Notes: a model not told the origin generated them from the sequence alone. DNA of 64,000 nt from Porites lutea (GCF_958299795.1 NC_133207.1:217001-281000), one strand, 5' to 3'; positions 24,501 to 36,419 are shown, counted from the first letter of the stretch. Numbers and translations are program-made.

Positions 24501-24648
24501 AAATAATGGACTAGTTTGGGACTGACTGTCTGACTAATCATTTTGATTCACTTTTTTTCAGGTTTGGGTAAGAAAAGGAGATGGATCTAAAACAAAGTTG
24601 TATATAGGCCAGCTACAGAAGGGAAAATACAAGATCAGAAAGACATGA
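18547..24648 (+). CDS. BRMS1L: BRMS1/BRMS1L homologue (Sin3-HDAC complex subunit)
   Basis: Thirteen exons: 18547-18679, 18781-18868, 18966-19021, 21102-21193, 21969-22028, 22216-22312, 22576-22674, 22960-23024, 23118-23151, 23437-23509, 23702-23755, 24287-24317, 24562-24648. They join in frame to 322 residues; human BRMS1L has 323. BRMS1 proteins are Sds3-like scaffolds of the Sin3-HDAC co-repressor. The N-terminus is acidic and Ser-rich; the Sds3-like coiled-coil begins [18 protein letters not shown] and continues [13 protein letters not shown]; then [32 protein letters not shown], and the C-terminal [20 protein letters not shown], all family signatures. Exon 3 ends at a GC donor. The intron after exon 7 has U12-type ends. 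AATAAA occurs two bases after the stop, too close to be the sole signal. Confidence 0.94.
19963..20370. repeat. 408-bp MITE in BRMS1 intron 3 (TACCGTAAATGATTGATTAA ends)
   Basis: Terminal inverted repeats TACCGTAAATGATTGATTAA and TTAATCAATCATTTACGGTA. The interior carries repeated GTGCTTATTTGAGA-like motifs in both orientations. It shares the ACCGTAAAT terminus with the element at 657-776. Confidence 0.8.
22675..22959 (+). other. Apparent U12-type (minor spliceosome) intron with AT-AA ends
   Basis: The intron starts ATATCCTTTTT, an exact U12 5' splice site. TTCCTTGAC at 22942-22950 matches the U12 branch site, with its A at 22949, ten bases before the exon. Only ending the intron at AA (22958-22959) keeps frame and restores the family sequence VTGPYIVYML across the join; ending at the nearby AAG shifts the frame. 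Confidence 0.7.
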
Positions 24649-25119
24649 AAATAAAAGATCGCAGAGACTTGAAACCTACTGATTACAACAGTTAACTTGG
24701 ACTAATGACTGTATAGTACCATACAGTAGGATGTAAATTTATTTTGGAATGACCCTTGTCACATGACCGGTTAATAATTCCAACTAGCGAAAGACAGACA
24801 TTCAAGCATGGCAAGCCTTTGAATTCTGGTCTGTTGTTACCCATAGATCTTAAGTCCACTGCCCTATCTTAAACTACTAGTAGATTGTCAATATATTCTG
24901 CACACAATTTTAACCAATGAGTATCCGTGATCAATCGATCAGTTTTGTGTTGAACCGAAGATTTGAGTTATTGGCTTACTGGAGTTCTGACTTACACTTT
25001 TACTATTTTGTGAAATATTTAAAGAAAATTATAAACTGTCCAGTTCCCCACTGTTTCTTTCAGCTGTGTTAGTAACTAAACCCTCATGGGGTAGATGTTT
25101 GTAGTTTTATTTATTGACC

Positions 25120-25140
25120 AGGCCCTGGTTGTTCAAACGT

Positions 25141-25175
<35 letters not shown>

Positions 25176-25267
25176 GCGGAGAGCGTAATTGATTTCCGTA
25201 ATACTTATCCGCTGGATAGTGATTTATCCGGTGGATAGCGCTATCCAACGTTTGAACAACCGGGGCC
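25120..25267. repeat. 148-bp palindromic MITE (GGTTGTTCAAACGTTGGATA ends)
   Basis: Left end GGTTGTTCAAACGTTGGATA, right end its reverse complement TATCCAACGTTTGAACAACC; inside, CCGGATAAATCACTATCC pairs with GGATAGTGATTTATCCGG. Near-perfect hairpin over almost the whole length. Confidence 0.85.
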
Positions 25268-25798
25268 AGAATATTGCTCCAGCATGATCTGGTATCAGTT
25301 ATAGGATTAATCTGTTGTAATAATCAGATTTTTTGGTTCAAAGTACCCGGTTACAGGAAATTTGTGTTCTTAAAATTCACAATTTTTTAGACACCTGAAA
25401 TGGGTGCATTGTTGGTGATGATGTTGCTCTGATCATCAAAACAGTGCACCTTTAATAGTAACAGTAGTTTCTCTAATACGTAGAATGGTTCATTACAGAC
25501 TCAATTAGCACCAAACGCATGGATTCACACTTGCTTTGCATGTGAGCCTCTCAAGCTTTACAGGCCATTCAATTTTCACTCTCAATCCTGATAGAAACTC
25601 ACATTCTTGACCAACCCAAAAGTACTGTACTGGAAATAACTGAATGGGCTCATGAAATAAGGTCCTTGAAGGCTTTTTATCTATCAATGTGAAATTCCTG
25701 CTTATTTTCACTACTACATGATTGCAAGGCTACCAAAAAAACATTTTGTCAAAACTCACAAGTCTCTCCTTCAGTAAATAATTTTTATTAACAAGATT

Positions 25799-26028
25799 AG
25801 GGCCATTTATACGAGGAAAAATAAGACGCGTCTTACATAAGACGCGTCTTAAATAAGACGCAAACTTTCCGTATAAACGGCACATTTCGTCTAAAATAAG
25901 ACGCGGCTTAGCTAAGATGCGTCTTATTAGATAAGACATGCTCGTATAAATGGTACAGTTCGCGTCTTATTTACGACGTGTCTTATGTAAGACGCGTCTT
26001 ATTTTTCCTCGTATAAATGGCCCTATTG
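25799..26028. repeat. 230-bp MITE rich in AAGACGCGTCTTA palindromes
   Basis: Ends AGGGCCATTTATACGAGGAA and its inverse TTCCTCGTATAAATGGCCCT. The interior repeats the palindrome TAAGACGCGTCTTA in tandem and as diverged copies. Confidence 0.85.
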
Positions 26029-26556
26029 TTGCAGGTTGTGTATTATTTCTGTTTAAACTACTTGCTACTTGCTATGAAAACTGTTGAAAGCATCTAACAT
26101 AGTCATGTGCTTCCAATAAACATTTTTGTAATAACCTGTTGACAATGTTTGCTTTCTTTCTTCACTGGGCTTGAGGTAATTCATGCATCAACTATCTTAT
26201 TCTTACTTGTTTTTAGGAGTACTAATTTTTTCAGTAATTATTACCGGTACATTAATTATTACATCTATTGGGCCATCACACACAAAAAAACACAAGTTCA
26301 AGCTTTTAACAACAGAAATGAAGTACTTGTCAATGACTTTCTCAAACAAAATAATTTAGAATTCATACCTAGAAATTAATTCAAGTCGTAAAAGTTCAGA
26401 TGTGGCAGGCATAGAATATTTTTACTTAAAAAAACCTGATGGAAGAGATTAATCACGAAACTTTATCCCAAAATACAATTGATAAACCTGCCTATAGAAA
26501 AAACTAATAAATAAGTTTCTTAATATAAATCTGATGGTGCAAAATTAATGTAGCTA

Positions 26557-29226
26557 TCATTGTTCATTGTTGTTGTCACTCTCTTCGCTTGAGGAGTCTG
26601 TGTCTACATAACATGTTGGCTTTTGGTGGTTTGGATTAACAAACAGATCATTGTCGTCCTCAGAATTCTCGTCTTCATCATCATCACTGATATCTTCGTT
26701 GGCCCTCCTATGCACATTACTACCAAAAAAAAAAACAGTTGAATCATAACAACAACAACAAACCTTATTAATAAACAGATAATATTACAGAAGCATTGCC
26801 TGCACCTAGCCAGGCTAATCGAGGCAGGACAATGCGTGCAAAATATGAAATTAAGACTAAGGCTAACTAAGGAAAGTTTACAGTTTACAAATAAATGAAA
26901 TAAAAGTCATAATAAGGATGAGGACTAGATAACACAATAATGAAGAAATGATTAAAAAATATATTGTAAAAGTAAAAAGTAATAAGCAAAAATTTATTTT
27001 TTTGACATTTTGGGCCAATTTTACCTTTTTAATTAAGTTGGGCATGTCAATATATATTGTATCATCTTCTGAATTCAAAATATCAAAAAGTAATTTACAA
27101 AGTGTTTTTTTGAATTTGTTCTTAAGGAGATAAGCGTCCGTTTGCGCGGGGCGTAAGGTGACCTGTCGGGAAATTAATGTTGTAATAATAATAATAATTA
27201 AAATAGTTATTAAAAATAATAATTATTATTTTGGGATCAAATAATTGATAAGATTCATTTTCACTAATATGAACCAAGATAACATCATACATCTAACATC
27301 ATACACTCTAGAGTAAGCATTACCTTGACCCCTTAGTGAAGAATGCAGTGATCATTAATTTTGAAGCAATTTACTTCAAGAGCAGCATTAGTGATTGTAA
27401 AACCAACCATGCAAACTTATATTATTTTCTACAAATAAGCTCTTCCAGAAAGAAAAGTATTGATATTGATACAGACAGCTCATTATTTAAGTAATCACCA
27501 TTTTTACCTGCTTCCTTGTTTAACATGTGGTTTTTCATCAGCAGGGGATTTCTCTATGAACGTCTCAGGCCTTAAAAACAGATTAATATTATTAATCTAC
27601 TTTAGGGTGGTAGTGAGATACCAACAGGGGGTTGGGGTCTACCTTACATTATTATCTTCTAATTTATTCAATTTATTATTACTACTACAAAACATACATG
27701 ACGAGAAAGGAAATTTTCATTATTTTGAATTGAAAAGGGTGGTTTTTAGTTACCAGTACAAAATTAAAGAAGTACGTAATAACATTTAATCACTTATGGC
27801 TGATTTCACCAAGTTGCCAGGTATATCTCACGTAATTTTTATTTTTCCATTGTTTTTGGGTATGGTAATATATGCTAGTGAATTTAAAACAAAGGAAAAA
27901 CAAAAATAACCTGATATAAAAAATTAACTGCAACATATATGCAGGAAATTGAACAGCTTGGAAGTTCTTTATGTTCTATTTTCTTTTTGTTTCCTCCGAA
28001 AAGAGTTAGTAGAAATCTCAGTTCCGGCCTGGCTGTTAGTGACAGCCCCGTATAATATTGTGTAAACACTTGGTAATTCAGACTTTTTCTCTTACCACAA
28101 GCCTTCACTTTTCAGATACTTTATTTGCTTGCTATAGAGAATATAAACAATCTCAGCGCAGACTTTGTTTCCTTCCTCTATTGGATCAACAATGACAAAA
28201 TCTCCTGGAAAGCACATTTAAAAAAAGATGTTAGTCACAGCTCAGACTCCATAATATAAGCAGAAATTGTGCAATTGCACTTGTTTAGTTGAGCTAAAAT
28301 GACAATAACAAAAAAACTTTGATTCTGAGGGACTTGGATATTATTTTCTTTGTTGCATGATTGTGACACTAAAAATTTCACACCCTTTGTAATATTTGTG
28401 TTTAATGTTTACGCCATACCTCGTTTAATCCAGACACTTTTTCTAAATTTTGATGGCATACTGACAAGGTATTTACTGCCATCAGGTGTTTCTGCCTCAT
28501 GAAGGTTGTTACCACGACTTCCTAAAATCTTGAATAGTATAGACAGGTATTTTAGTAAAGACGAGTGTCTTTTTTTTAAGTGAAGGAACTATAGTGTTGC
28601 TTTGTTGGCCAAATAGAGCATGACAATTATTTCCCTAGCTCTTGTGAGAGTGGAAACAAAATGGAGCTACAGTTAAACTACTCAGCCGCAAAGAGCTTAC
28701 GTGAAGCTGTACTACTTCCCCCCCTCTTCTGTTTTCATTGCCAGAAGGGGAGGGGGGGCGGTCATTACACAAAAATTATGCTTCTCCATGATGACACAAA
28801 GAATGGCTGTGTAGCAGACTATAGGAGGTATGGCTAGCTATAGTTTACCACCTTACCCATCACTACTCCCACATAAACAGGCCACCTGCCCTCCACTAAC
28901 ATAGCTCTTTCACAGTATAAAATGGGGTACTTCTGCCTTTTAGAGAGTGCATATCCAAGTGGGCTAAGCTTAATGAGCTAAACTATTCAAGGAATAACAA
29001 ATAATCAATTAATAATTAAGCTTAATTAATTAAAATTTTTTAAATAAGAATTACATATCCAAAGCCGCTTTATCTTGGAAATGTAGCTACCCATACTGGA
29101 GACAAGGAAATCTGTTTCATATTGTGTACACCTTCTTACCTTAACGATCTGCTGATTTGGTTCTGGCACTACATAATCATCCAGAACCTCTTTTGTAACG
29201 TGTTTTCTCTTCGTCGCCTTCGACAT
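26557..29226 (-). CDS. EIF1AD: Probable RNA-binding protein EIF1AD (eIF1A domain)
   Basis: Five exons (29226-29140, 28528-28420, 28204-28096, 27570-27508, 26719-26557) join in frame to 176 residues; human EIF1AD has 165. The N-terminus [15 protein letters not shown] matches the family. The S1/IF1-like OB fold covers about residues 20-95 with [39 protein letters not shown] and [11 protein letters not shown]. The C-terminus is acidic ([18 protein letters not shown], then a Ser/Glu-rich end), also as in the human protein. EIF1AD is a small nuclear protein related to translation factor eIF1A; its precise role is poorly defined. All introns are GT-AG. Confidence 0.94.
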
Positions 29227-29524
29227 GCTGTTCTTGAATGTCAGAATTGATGCGATCTATCGACTATTTGGGCTAAAAACTGGGCGACCCGCCCACCTTT
29301 CAAATTTTTTTCATAATCAGGCAGCCATCATTTGAAATTTCTATTCCTTCACTTCCGATTTTAAGAAAAAATTATAGAAAAATATTGTGCACATACGACC
29401 ACGTTGAGACGCCATTTTGTTTTATGAGTCGTTACCAGCTCGGCCGGGATGAACGACAGAATCTGGGAACGACCTGACCACAGAATTGGCCCGGGGGTTC
29501 TGGGGATGAGACCATTTTTAATCT

Positions 29525-29708
29525 GAATTAGCCTGCGTAGCAAGGGTTTCCGTTTGGTTTCGGAGCAAAGAAAGACCGAGGAACGGGATTCTCAGTTTTG
29601 GTCGCGCGAGAAATGAAACAAGAGCCAAAAAATGCAATTTTTCGCGCGGTCTTTGACTCTCGTTCCTCGTTCTTAAACCGCACGGAAAACGCTTGCTACG
29701 CAGGCTAA
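29525..29708. repeat. MITE with TTAGCCTGCGTAGCAAG ends
   Basis: TTAGCCTGCGTAGCAAGGGT at the left pairs with CGCTTGCTACGCAGGCTAA at the right. Inner segments TTTCCGT and GAGGAACG / CGTTCCTC also pair. About 184 bp. Confidence 0.75.
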
Positions 29709-29790
29709 TCATTATTGGCCCATTTGAACACTACTTTTGTATCAAATTCCCAATTGCTTCTCGTATTGAAACGACTTTCCGATTCTTCAT

Positions 29791-30360
29791 TAAGGGCCTG
29801 TTTACAAGGAGAGAGGGTTACCCTTGTGCTAAGGGTACTCTAGAAAGCAGGTTGAAGTTAGCTCTGGTTTACAAGCAAATTTCACAGGTAGGGTTACCCT
29901 ATCACTCGGGTCAACTTAACCAGCTTTGCTGACGAGTTTCGTCATGCGTGACATTCTTCGTAACGGTCCGAAAATTTGAAATAATCTTGAAGTTCTCTAT
30001 GGAAAACACGTTCTGAATTCTAAAAAAGGGAAAACATTATCATCGCGGGTAGACAGAAAATAGCTTCTTATTTTTCAGATGTTTATAATCAAGCTGAGAA
30101 ATTAGATAATGCCGTTCAAGTTGGCACGATTACTGGTCGCGCATGACGGCGGAAAGTTGTCCCGGCCAGGCGAGTTATCCCTAGTTGAACGTTTACAAGG
30201 CAGGTAGGGTAACCCTCTTGCTAGGGTAACCCTAGCACTCAGGTGGGGTTATCCTAACGCTAGGGTTACCCTCCCTGCCTTGTAAACACGTCGTGTGAAA
30301 AAAGAAGAAATAGGCGAGTCCTAGGGTAATCCTAGCACCATCCTTGTAAACAGGGCCTAA
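29791..30360. mobile_element. 570-bp TIR element with AGGGTTACCCT repeats
   Basis: Ends AGGGCCTGTTTACAAGGA and TCCTTGTAAACAGGGCCT. Subterminal AGGGTTACCCT-like blocks occur many times in both orientations near both ends. No coding capacity. Confidence 0.8.
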
Positions 30361-31635
30361 GAAAGAAGAACGGCTTGTCTGTCCGAAATATCGGGAAACC
30401 TCAAGTCGCTTTTGTCTTTGGTGTTTTGTTATCAATGTTTACAAAACTGAACCACAACATTGACATTATTATAGACCGGAAAACGAGTGACATGTTTGTT
30501 AAAGAGCGAAAAAATTGCCCCGATTAGCACGATCCCGCGGCAAGTGCATACGACCGCTCCTCCTTTTTAATTGCCCTACCCACCGAGCCACTTTTACGAA
30601 AGTGACTAGCATATTTTAGCATCAGACCAAAACAAAATTTTTTTTTTCCGAGCAACTTGTGAGCAACGTTCTTTACAAACATCAATTTTTGATTGTCTTT
30701 TGAGCAACTTTTTGAGAAATTACGGCCGGGAAACTTTTTGGGTCGAGCAACTTGTTGAAAGCCCTAAAAGTGACAACGAAAACGAAACCTTTAACGCGCG
30801 TGGACTAATTACTAACGTAGTCTGTCCTAAACCAAACTATAAAGGCCTCAATACAGACAGATTGGCGACATCAAAAGTGAGTGCAATAGAAGCGCATAGC
30901 ATTTTTTTTTTATCTCACGCAGTGTCATATAGCAGTTAGATGACAACAACAAATTAGAAGAAAAAGTACTTTCCATATTGATAACTGTCACTCTATGAAT
31001 CATTTGTCAGACACGACAATGCCAGGCCTTGTTTCAACTTTGAGCTGAAAAGGAACTTTAGTTTTGGTCCCTATTTTTGGCTAGGCTACTGACTTCTCCT
31101 AACATAACCCTTGAAAATTTTGTATTCATAATAAGAGAATAGAGGGATAGTTTCTGAAAGCACAGATAAAATCCCACACAAAGGAATGAGCAGGTTAAAT
31201 GTAACCACGTTTTTACTTTATCTACCCACTTCTTGGCCAACGCGAAGTTTCCATGATATCACTTCCTGATTTCTTAATCGCGGTAATCCCTAGGCAATGT
31301 CAGTCCTGGTCGGTTCTTATATGCTGTAATTGTTTATTAAAATTGCGGCTATTTAAATGATATGGAAAACTACCGTAGGGGAATAACTCTCCAGAGTGTT
31401 TTTAGAGACGACAGTTATCTGAAATTCTGGTTTGGGTGGAACAAAAACGAAATCTGATGCCACGCCAAATAAATACTGTTTTTTCTCTCTAAACAAATTA
31501 GGAGTTAAAACTGAATTGGAATCGAAAGTAAATGGTTTTTTTTTCAGCCGGATGTCACTGTGCTTAAAAGTGAAAGCTCATCACAATGAGTATATTCTTT
31601 ATTCTTGAGGACATTCCTTGCGGTACAGCTCATAC

Positions 31636-31994
31636 TACGGTGGCCCACAACTATCACGGAAAAACCAAAAACCACACGGCAAAACCAAAAACCTCACGGC
31701 AAAAGCAAAAACCTCACGGCAAAAGCGAAAACCTCACGGCAAAATCAAAATACCCCACGACAAAACCAAAAACCTCACGGCAAAACCAAAGACCTCACGG
31801 CAAAACCAAATACTTCACAGCAAAAACCAAATACCCCACGGCAACAGCAAATACCCACGGCAAAACCAAAGCCATTTTGCTCACTGTGAAGTATTTGGTT
31901 TTGCCGTGGGGTTTTTGGTTTTGTTTGCCTTGAGGTATTTTGTTTTTGCCGTGAGGTTTTTGTTTTTGCCGTGACACGGTTGTGGGCCACCATA
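31636..31994. mobile_element. TIR element made of a 20-bp minisatellite, absent from copy 2
   Basis: Ends TACGGTGGCCCACAAC and GTTGTGGGCCACCATA enclose about ten units of roughly 20 bp (AAAACCTCACGGCAAAACC-like), the last ones inverted, so the whole can fold back. ACAGCTC occurs on both sides, and the duplicate locus near 42260 has a single ACAGCTC and no insert. Open frames here are repeat translations. Confidence 0.85.
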
Positions 31995-32370
31995 CAGCTC
32001 CCATATGACACAAAAGAAAAACGTTTTAACCGGGATCATAAGCAATAAGAACTTGTTTTTGTGTTCACAAAATGCCTTATTTCATGCTCTGCTTGTTTTA
32101 TTATGTTTAAAAAAAGATACTTTAATTATGAACAAAAAGTCAGCTGCTAGTTTTAATATTTCTAAATTAAAACAAGTTACAAAAAATTTACATCTAACAA
32201 TTAAATATGAATCAGGCTTCAACGCGCCAGCAGCTTGGCGCATGTGCCGAGGTGAACACACCTGCAGTCAAACTCTCCTGTCATAAACAAGAACTCTCGG
32301 CTTAACATTTTCATCTGCAACCTTCAAAGTCAGAACGGGGAACTCCGGTGTAATTGTGAAAAGGTGAAAA

Positions 32371-32409
32371 ATGAGCTTCAAAGCACGTCTTCGGCTTGCA
32401 GAAAAATGA
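32371..32409 (+). promoter_or_regulatory. Upstream ORF overlapping the GPCR 1 start codon
   Basis: A 12-codon frame (MSFKARLRLAEK) ends in TGA at 32407-32409 and overlaps the GPCR ATG at 32406-32408 as ATGA. The same arrangement is present in the duplicate. Such overlap permits termination-reinitiation or represses the downstream frame. Confidence 0.5.
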
Positions 32410-33356
32410 CGACAACTGCGAACTTCACCGGTCATGAAAAGCAGACCACATTGAGTAATCCTCTAGTGCCATACTGTTCCCCAGAATTAGCTGAAGGTAT
32501 ACAACATCCGCTTGTATGTCTTATTGTGCTGAACATTTTCCTGTCCATCTGTGCGTTTCTTGGGAACTCGTTAATCCTAGTTGCGCTTCACAAGAAATCA
32601 TCTCTTCACACGCCGTCTAAACTTCTTCTCCGTTGCCTGTCAGCATCTGACCTCTGCGTTGGGCTCATTGCAGAACCAGCCATTGCTGTGTATTGGACTT
32701 CACTAGTTTTTGGGGGGAACGCGACCTGTCGATACTCAGCTCTCATCAGCCACATCACGGGTTACATATTGGGCTCAGTGTCTCTGCTAACACTTACGGC
32801 AATAAGCATCGATAGGCGCTTAGCACTGATGCTGGGGCTCAAATACAAACAGATTGTAACTTTGAAGCGAACATGCATGACCTTGATCGCTGTGTGGCTT
32901 CTTTCCATTATCGGCACCACACTCTATTTTGTGAATTATTTCATAACACTGTGGTATGGTAACATTATAATATTATCGTGCCTGGTAACTTCTATTTACG
33001 CTTATGCCATGATTTTTCGTTTTCTTCGCTGTCATTCATATAAAGTCAAAAAAACTGCCTATCAAGGACAACCGGGCCAAAACCTCCAGCCGCTTAACCT
33101 TGCGCGATACAAGAAGTCGGTCAAAACTGCGCTGTGTGTACAGCTAACTTTAGTAGTCTGTTATCTTCCATATGCTGCAGCACACGCTTTGCCTAAAAGA
33201 CCACATGAAGTATCCAAGTCTCTATATCTTGTAAGGGCGATGGCGCTGACTTTAGTTGATCTAAATTCGACACTGAACCCAATTCTTTATTACTGGAGGA
33301 TCAGAGAAGTAAGACGATCAGTGAAGGAAAGTCTGAAGAAGACTGGCCTGTTCTAG
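32406..33356 (+). CDS. Rhodopsin-like (class A) GPCR, duplicate 1
   Basis: Intronless, 316 residues from the first in-frame ATG. The N-terminus carries NFT (N-glycosylation). Seven hydrophobic segments are visible. Class A landmarks: GNSLILV (TM1), SASDLCVGL (TM2), Cys in NATCRY before TM3, SIDRRLAL at the TM3 end (DRR in place of DRY), CYLPY in TM6, and NPILYYWR in TM7. The second extracellular loop is very short. Ligand is unknown; it looks like one of the many cnidarian orphan class A receptors. The C-tail ends SLKKTGLF. A poly(A) signal AATAAA lies at 33480-33485. The open frame extends 14 codons upstream without an ATG. Confidence 0.88.
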   Translation: MTTTANFTGHEKQTTLSNPLVPYCSPELAEGIQHPLVCLIVLNIFLSICAFLGNSLILVALHKKSSLHTPSKLLLRCLSASDLCVGLIAEPAIAVYWTSLVFGGNATCRYSALISHITGYILGSVSLLTLTAISIDRRLALMLGLKYKQIVTLKRTCMTLIAVWLLSIIGTTLYFVNYFITLWYGNIIILSCLVTSIYAYAMIFRFLRCHSYKVKKTAYQGQPGQNLQPLNLARYKKSVKTALCVQLTLVVCYLPYAAAHALPKRPHEVSKSLYLVRAMALTLVDLNSTLNPILYYWRIREVRRSVKESLKKTGLF

Positions 33357-35333
33357 TTAATTAACAAGGATTCAAGGTGCTAGCCTCAACACACCCAAAG
33401 ATGTCAAAGATTTGGACAATTTTTCTTAAGAAAAAGAAAAGGTTATTTTTAGTCTGAGGTACACATCTGATGGTCTTGAAATAAAAGCCAAGCGTGCTCA
33501 TCAAAGTGCCAGTTTGTACTGTGCGAAACGTCAAGGTTCATTACCGAAAAAGGAGTCAAGGAGTTCTAATCAAGCAGAAACAAAAGATATTTGAGTATGC
33601 AACTCCAAGCTAAAATAAAACAGAATAGAATCTCGTTGTGAAGGCTTCATTTGCCGTCAATAACTTATAACTGAAAAAGTAAAACCGAAGTCGGTCAGTT
33701 AAGTCAGGAAAATGAGTCAAAATGGCGCGCTAGACACATTTCAGTATTTTTAGTCACAAAGCTCCAACAAAAATTATACAGACAGCATTTATTTCAATAG
33801 TCTCTACACATAAGTGGCAAAAAGATAGAGATAGTTATAAGAACAGTGATCTTGTCGGTTGTTAGTTGGCGATTATGCGTGCATATGGGCCTTGGCCTCT
33901 AGCGGACAATGACTACTTGAACAAACATTTTATCCAGGGTTCTAACCAGTCCATCTCACAACGGCGACGACAACGGTAACGGCAACGCTTTTTTGTACAT
34001 TTCTTTGCCTTCCGTGCACGACTACGACGTGAAATGACCAATTTCAAGTTTTTTGAGGGCGGGAACGGCAAGGCGATAAATTCTGTCTTCTCTGTCTGAA
34101 CTCGGGCGCGGCCCCCTCTCTTCAGTTCCAGCCTAAATTCCCAGGGCGACTTGGAAAAATGGCGAAATGGTTTGAAAGGATGCGGAGTCTATTTTCCAGT
34201 GACGTTTTCATGGACATCGCCGTTGAGGGATCGTAAGGTCCCTATTATACGCGGGTAACTCCTTATTAGGAGAGTAAATCAACCTCCGCGCTGCATTTGA
34301 CATTCATGGTGTAAAGACAATCTAGAAACGTCATTGAACTTGTGCGCTTGTACATTATATATTTGATAATTTATGTAACGGAAATAGAATTGGGAAATTC
34401 GAATTATGTAATAGCACAACGAAACAGGAAAAAACATGAGTTATCAGTTTTTCAGCGAGAAATAACAATTACATTTAAAACCGTTCTTAATATGCTTTTA
34501 AATAATTATAGAATTTTATCAGGATAATTATTGACTTAATTTAGGGGCACAATGTCTGCAAGTCAACAATTTTGACAGTAATATGCATGTAAAAGACTAG
34601 CTAGATGGTTTTTGCATAAATGGCGAAAAAAATGAAGTAAAAGTTGCTCCTCAGTTGTTTTCGACATATAATGCGGGTTTGGGTTCCACTGAACAAAGAA
34701 CAAAGAAGAAACAAGCATTTTAAATCATCAAGGTTCTGTAAAATAATAAATAATTTTTGCAATTGAAAAAAAGATCACAGCTTTCTTTACATTTCACTGG
34801 GATTAACTACTTTTTTAATTGTCGACACAAAACGTCTGGCAGCCAAAAAATATATTCAGCCAATTATTTTGGATCAATAATTTCTAGCTTACCACAAAGG
34901 TGTACCCTGCTAGCAGAGTCGCTTCCATCTTTCCTGGATAAGTCCTTCCTCTTCCCGACTAATCTAGGAAGATCGAAGGAGACTCTGTTCGCAGGGTAGT
35001 TAATTGGAGTGTAATTTAAACTTTCTTTTAAGTCCGTTCTAGTGGCTCTAAGCGTTTTCGTGAAGGTTAAGGTAAAATGAAAACGTGCGTTGAGCCCAAT
35101 AGGTTCCTGTGTAATTTCTTAAAGTATAGTTTTCTTGGAGTTCTTAGCTGAGAAACCGACAGTTGAGCATCTCAGTCTAGTTGATGACTCAAGCGGAGAA
35201 GGTGCAAACAATTAGCATCAGACAGCAAATAGAGCGGAAGTCTTGACAAAATGGCGTTTAGATTATGAGATAGTAAGATCCAATTACATCGACCGATATC
35301 TAATGGTGGCTTTTATGCACCTATCAATATAAA
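33357..35333. other. 3' flank of GPCR 1 within duplicated block
   Basis: Mostly duplicated at 43632-45190, apart from about 430 bp at 33613-34043 missing from copy 2. A short inverted pair around 34905-35000 (CCCTGCTAGCAGAGTCG...) is visible. No gene. Confidence 0.5.
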
Positions 35334-36419
35334 GCCGGCGGGGGGGGGGGGGGGGGGGGTGGGGGGCATATTGTGATTGCTACATAAGTTCAGTAACATC
35401 TGTATACCTGAAGAAGGCTGGTATGGCCAGCCGAAATATTGTCATAAAAAACAATATACGTTCTTTTAAATGAGCTTTGCAGTAGTCTTTGGACTTCTCG
35501 TTCTTGGTTCTTTATATTTTGGCCGATTGATCTCTTTTCTAGAGATCCAACGTTTACAACTAGCAGGATTTTTTTCCACGGTTTTTGTAGTTAATTTAAT
35601 CGTTTATTGGTGGGGATTTGACATTTTTCAAAAATTTGCCTTCAAATTCCCTGCCCACGAGCAAATCATTCCAGTTAAATGCAACCAAATTTCCCCACTC
35701 CTGGCTGCACATTGCTATCAAGTATCCCAAGGCAGAACCTAAGAAAGGCACAATGAAAATATCTCCAAATAAAACTCTGCAATCTTTATTTATAAACGTT
35801 GCTGCATCACCAAAGATACATGTTCCTGTTACAGCTGCAATCATACACTTAAACCGTAATCCGTGTTACACTGCGTAGAATACAGAAACCTTTCAGGAGA
35901 AAGTCCACATTTTGTAAGTTTAAATATACCACTCTTAGTAAAGCCGGGTACAAAGAAAGTCAGTTTTACAAGCTTTATACAGTGATTGTAGCGAAAGAGC
36001 CGTACACTGATCAATTGTACTTGCAAGAATCGACTTGGTTTCTCTTTACTTCCGTTTACTTTGATACCACATTATTTTAAGAGGTTCAATTGATCAAAAA
36101 CACGCTAAAACAAACGAAAGTTGAAGACAAAACAGTGAAATCCACTCAGCTTTCGCTTGTTCCCGTAGGCCTCCATGATTTCCAGATCTTTCCAGACCGT
36201 ACGGCGCATGCGTGAAGCGTAGAGCGGGAAACATATGTTCGGTCTCAGTCTTTTTCGTCCGAGTCGGCAGTCAAATATCTCCACGTCGGGCGAAGAAAGA
36301 TTCAAATATCCCCTCCCCTGGGAGAACAAGGGCAGTCAAATGCCCTACCCCAGGGCCAACAAAGACAATCAAATCCCCACCCCATGCCCTGCCACCCCCC
36401 CCCCCCCCCCCTCGCCGGC
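35334..36419. mobile_element. 1.1-kb element with GCCGGCG plus poly-G inverted ends
   Basis: The left end is GCCGGCG followed by about 20 G, then TGGGGGGC; the right end read inverted is GCCGGCGA, about 18 G, then TGGCAGGGC. It lies in duplicate copy 1 and is missing from copy 2. Inside, near 35411-35445, CTGAAGAAGGCTGG and GGCCAGCCGAAATATTG form a small hairpin. Two overlapping opposite open frames near 35470-35844 resemble no known family. Confidence 0.65.

Larger units (their letters stand above)
24649..26556. other. Intergenic region between convergent BRMS1 and EIF1AD genes
   Basis: Contains two MITEs (25120-25267 and 25799-26028) listed separately. The rest is AT-rich 3' flank without coding similarity. 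Confidence 0.5.
29227..31192. other. Intergenic region upstream of EIF1AD, largely two MITEs
   Basis: Holds the EIF1AD 5' flank and elements at 29525-29708 and 29791-30360. From 30361 to 31192 I see only AT-rich sequence without gene or repeat signal. Confidence 0.5.

Noticed and set aside
31586-31974. Three overlapping 94-118 codon frames rich in KPHGKTK or RQNQK repeats
   Set aside because: These are translations of the 20-bp minisatellite in all frames; no conserved coding start.
35470-35878. Opposite-strand open frames with hydrophobic segments
   Set aside because: They lie inside the poly-G-ended element, overlap one another and resemble no family.
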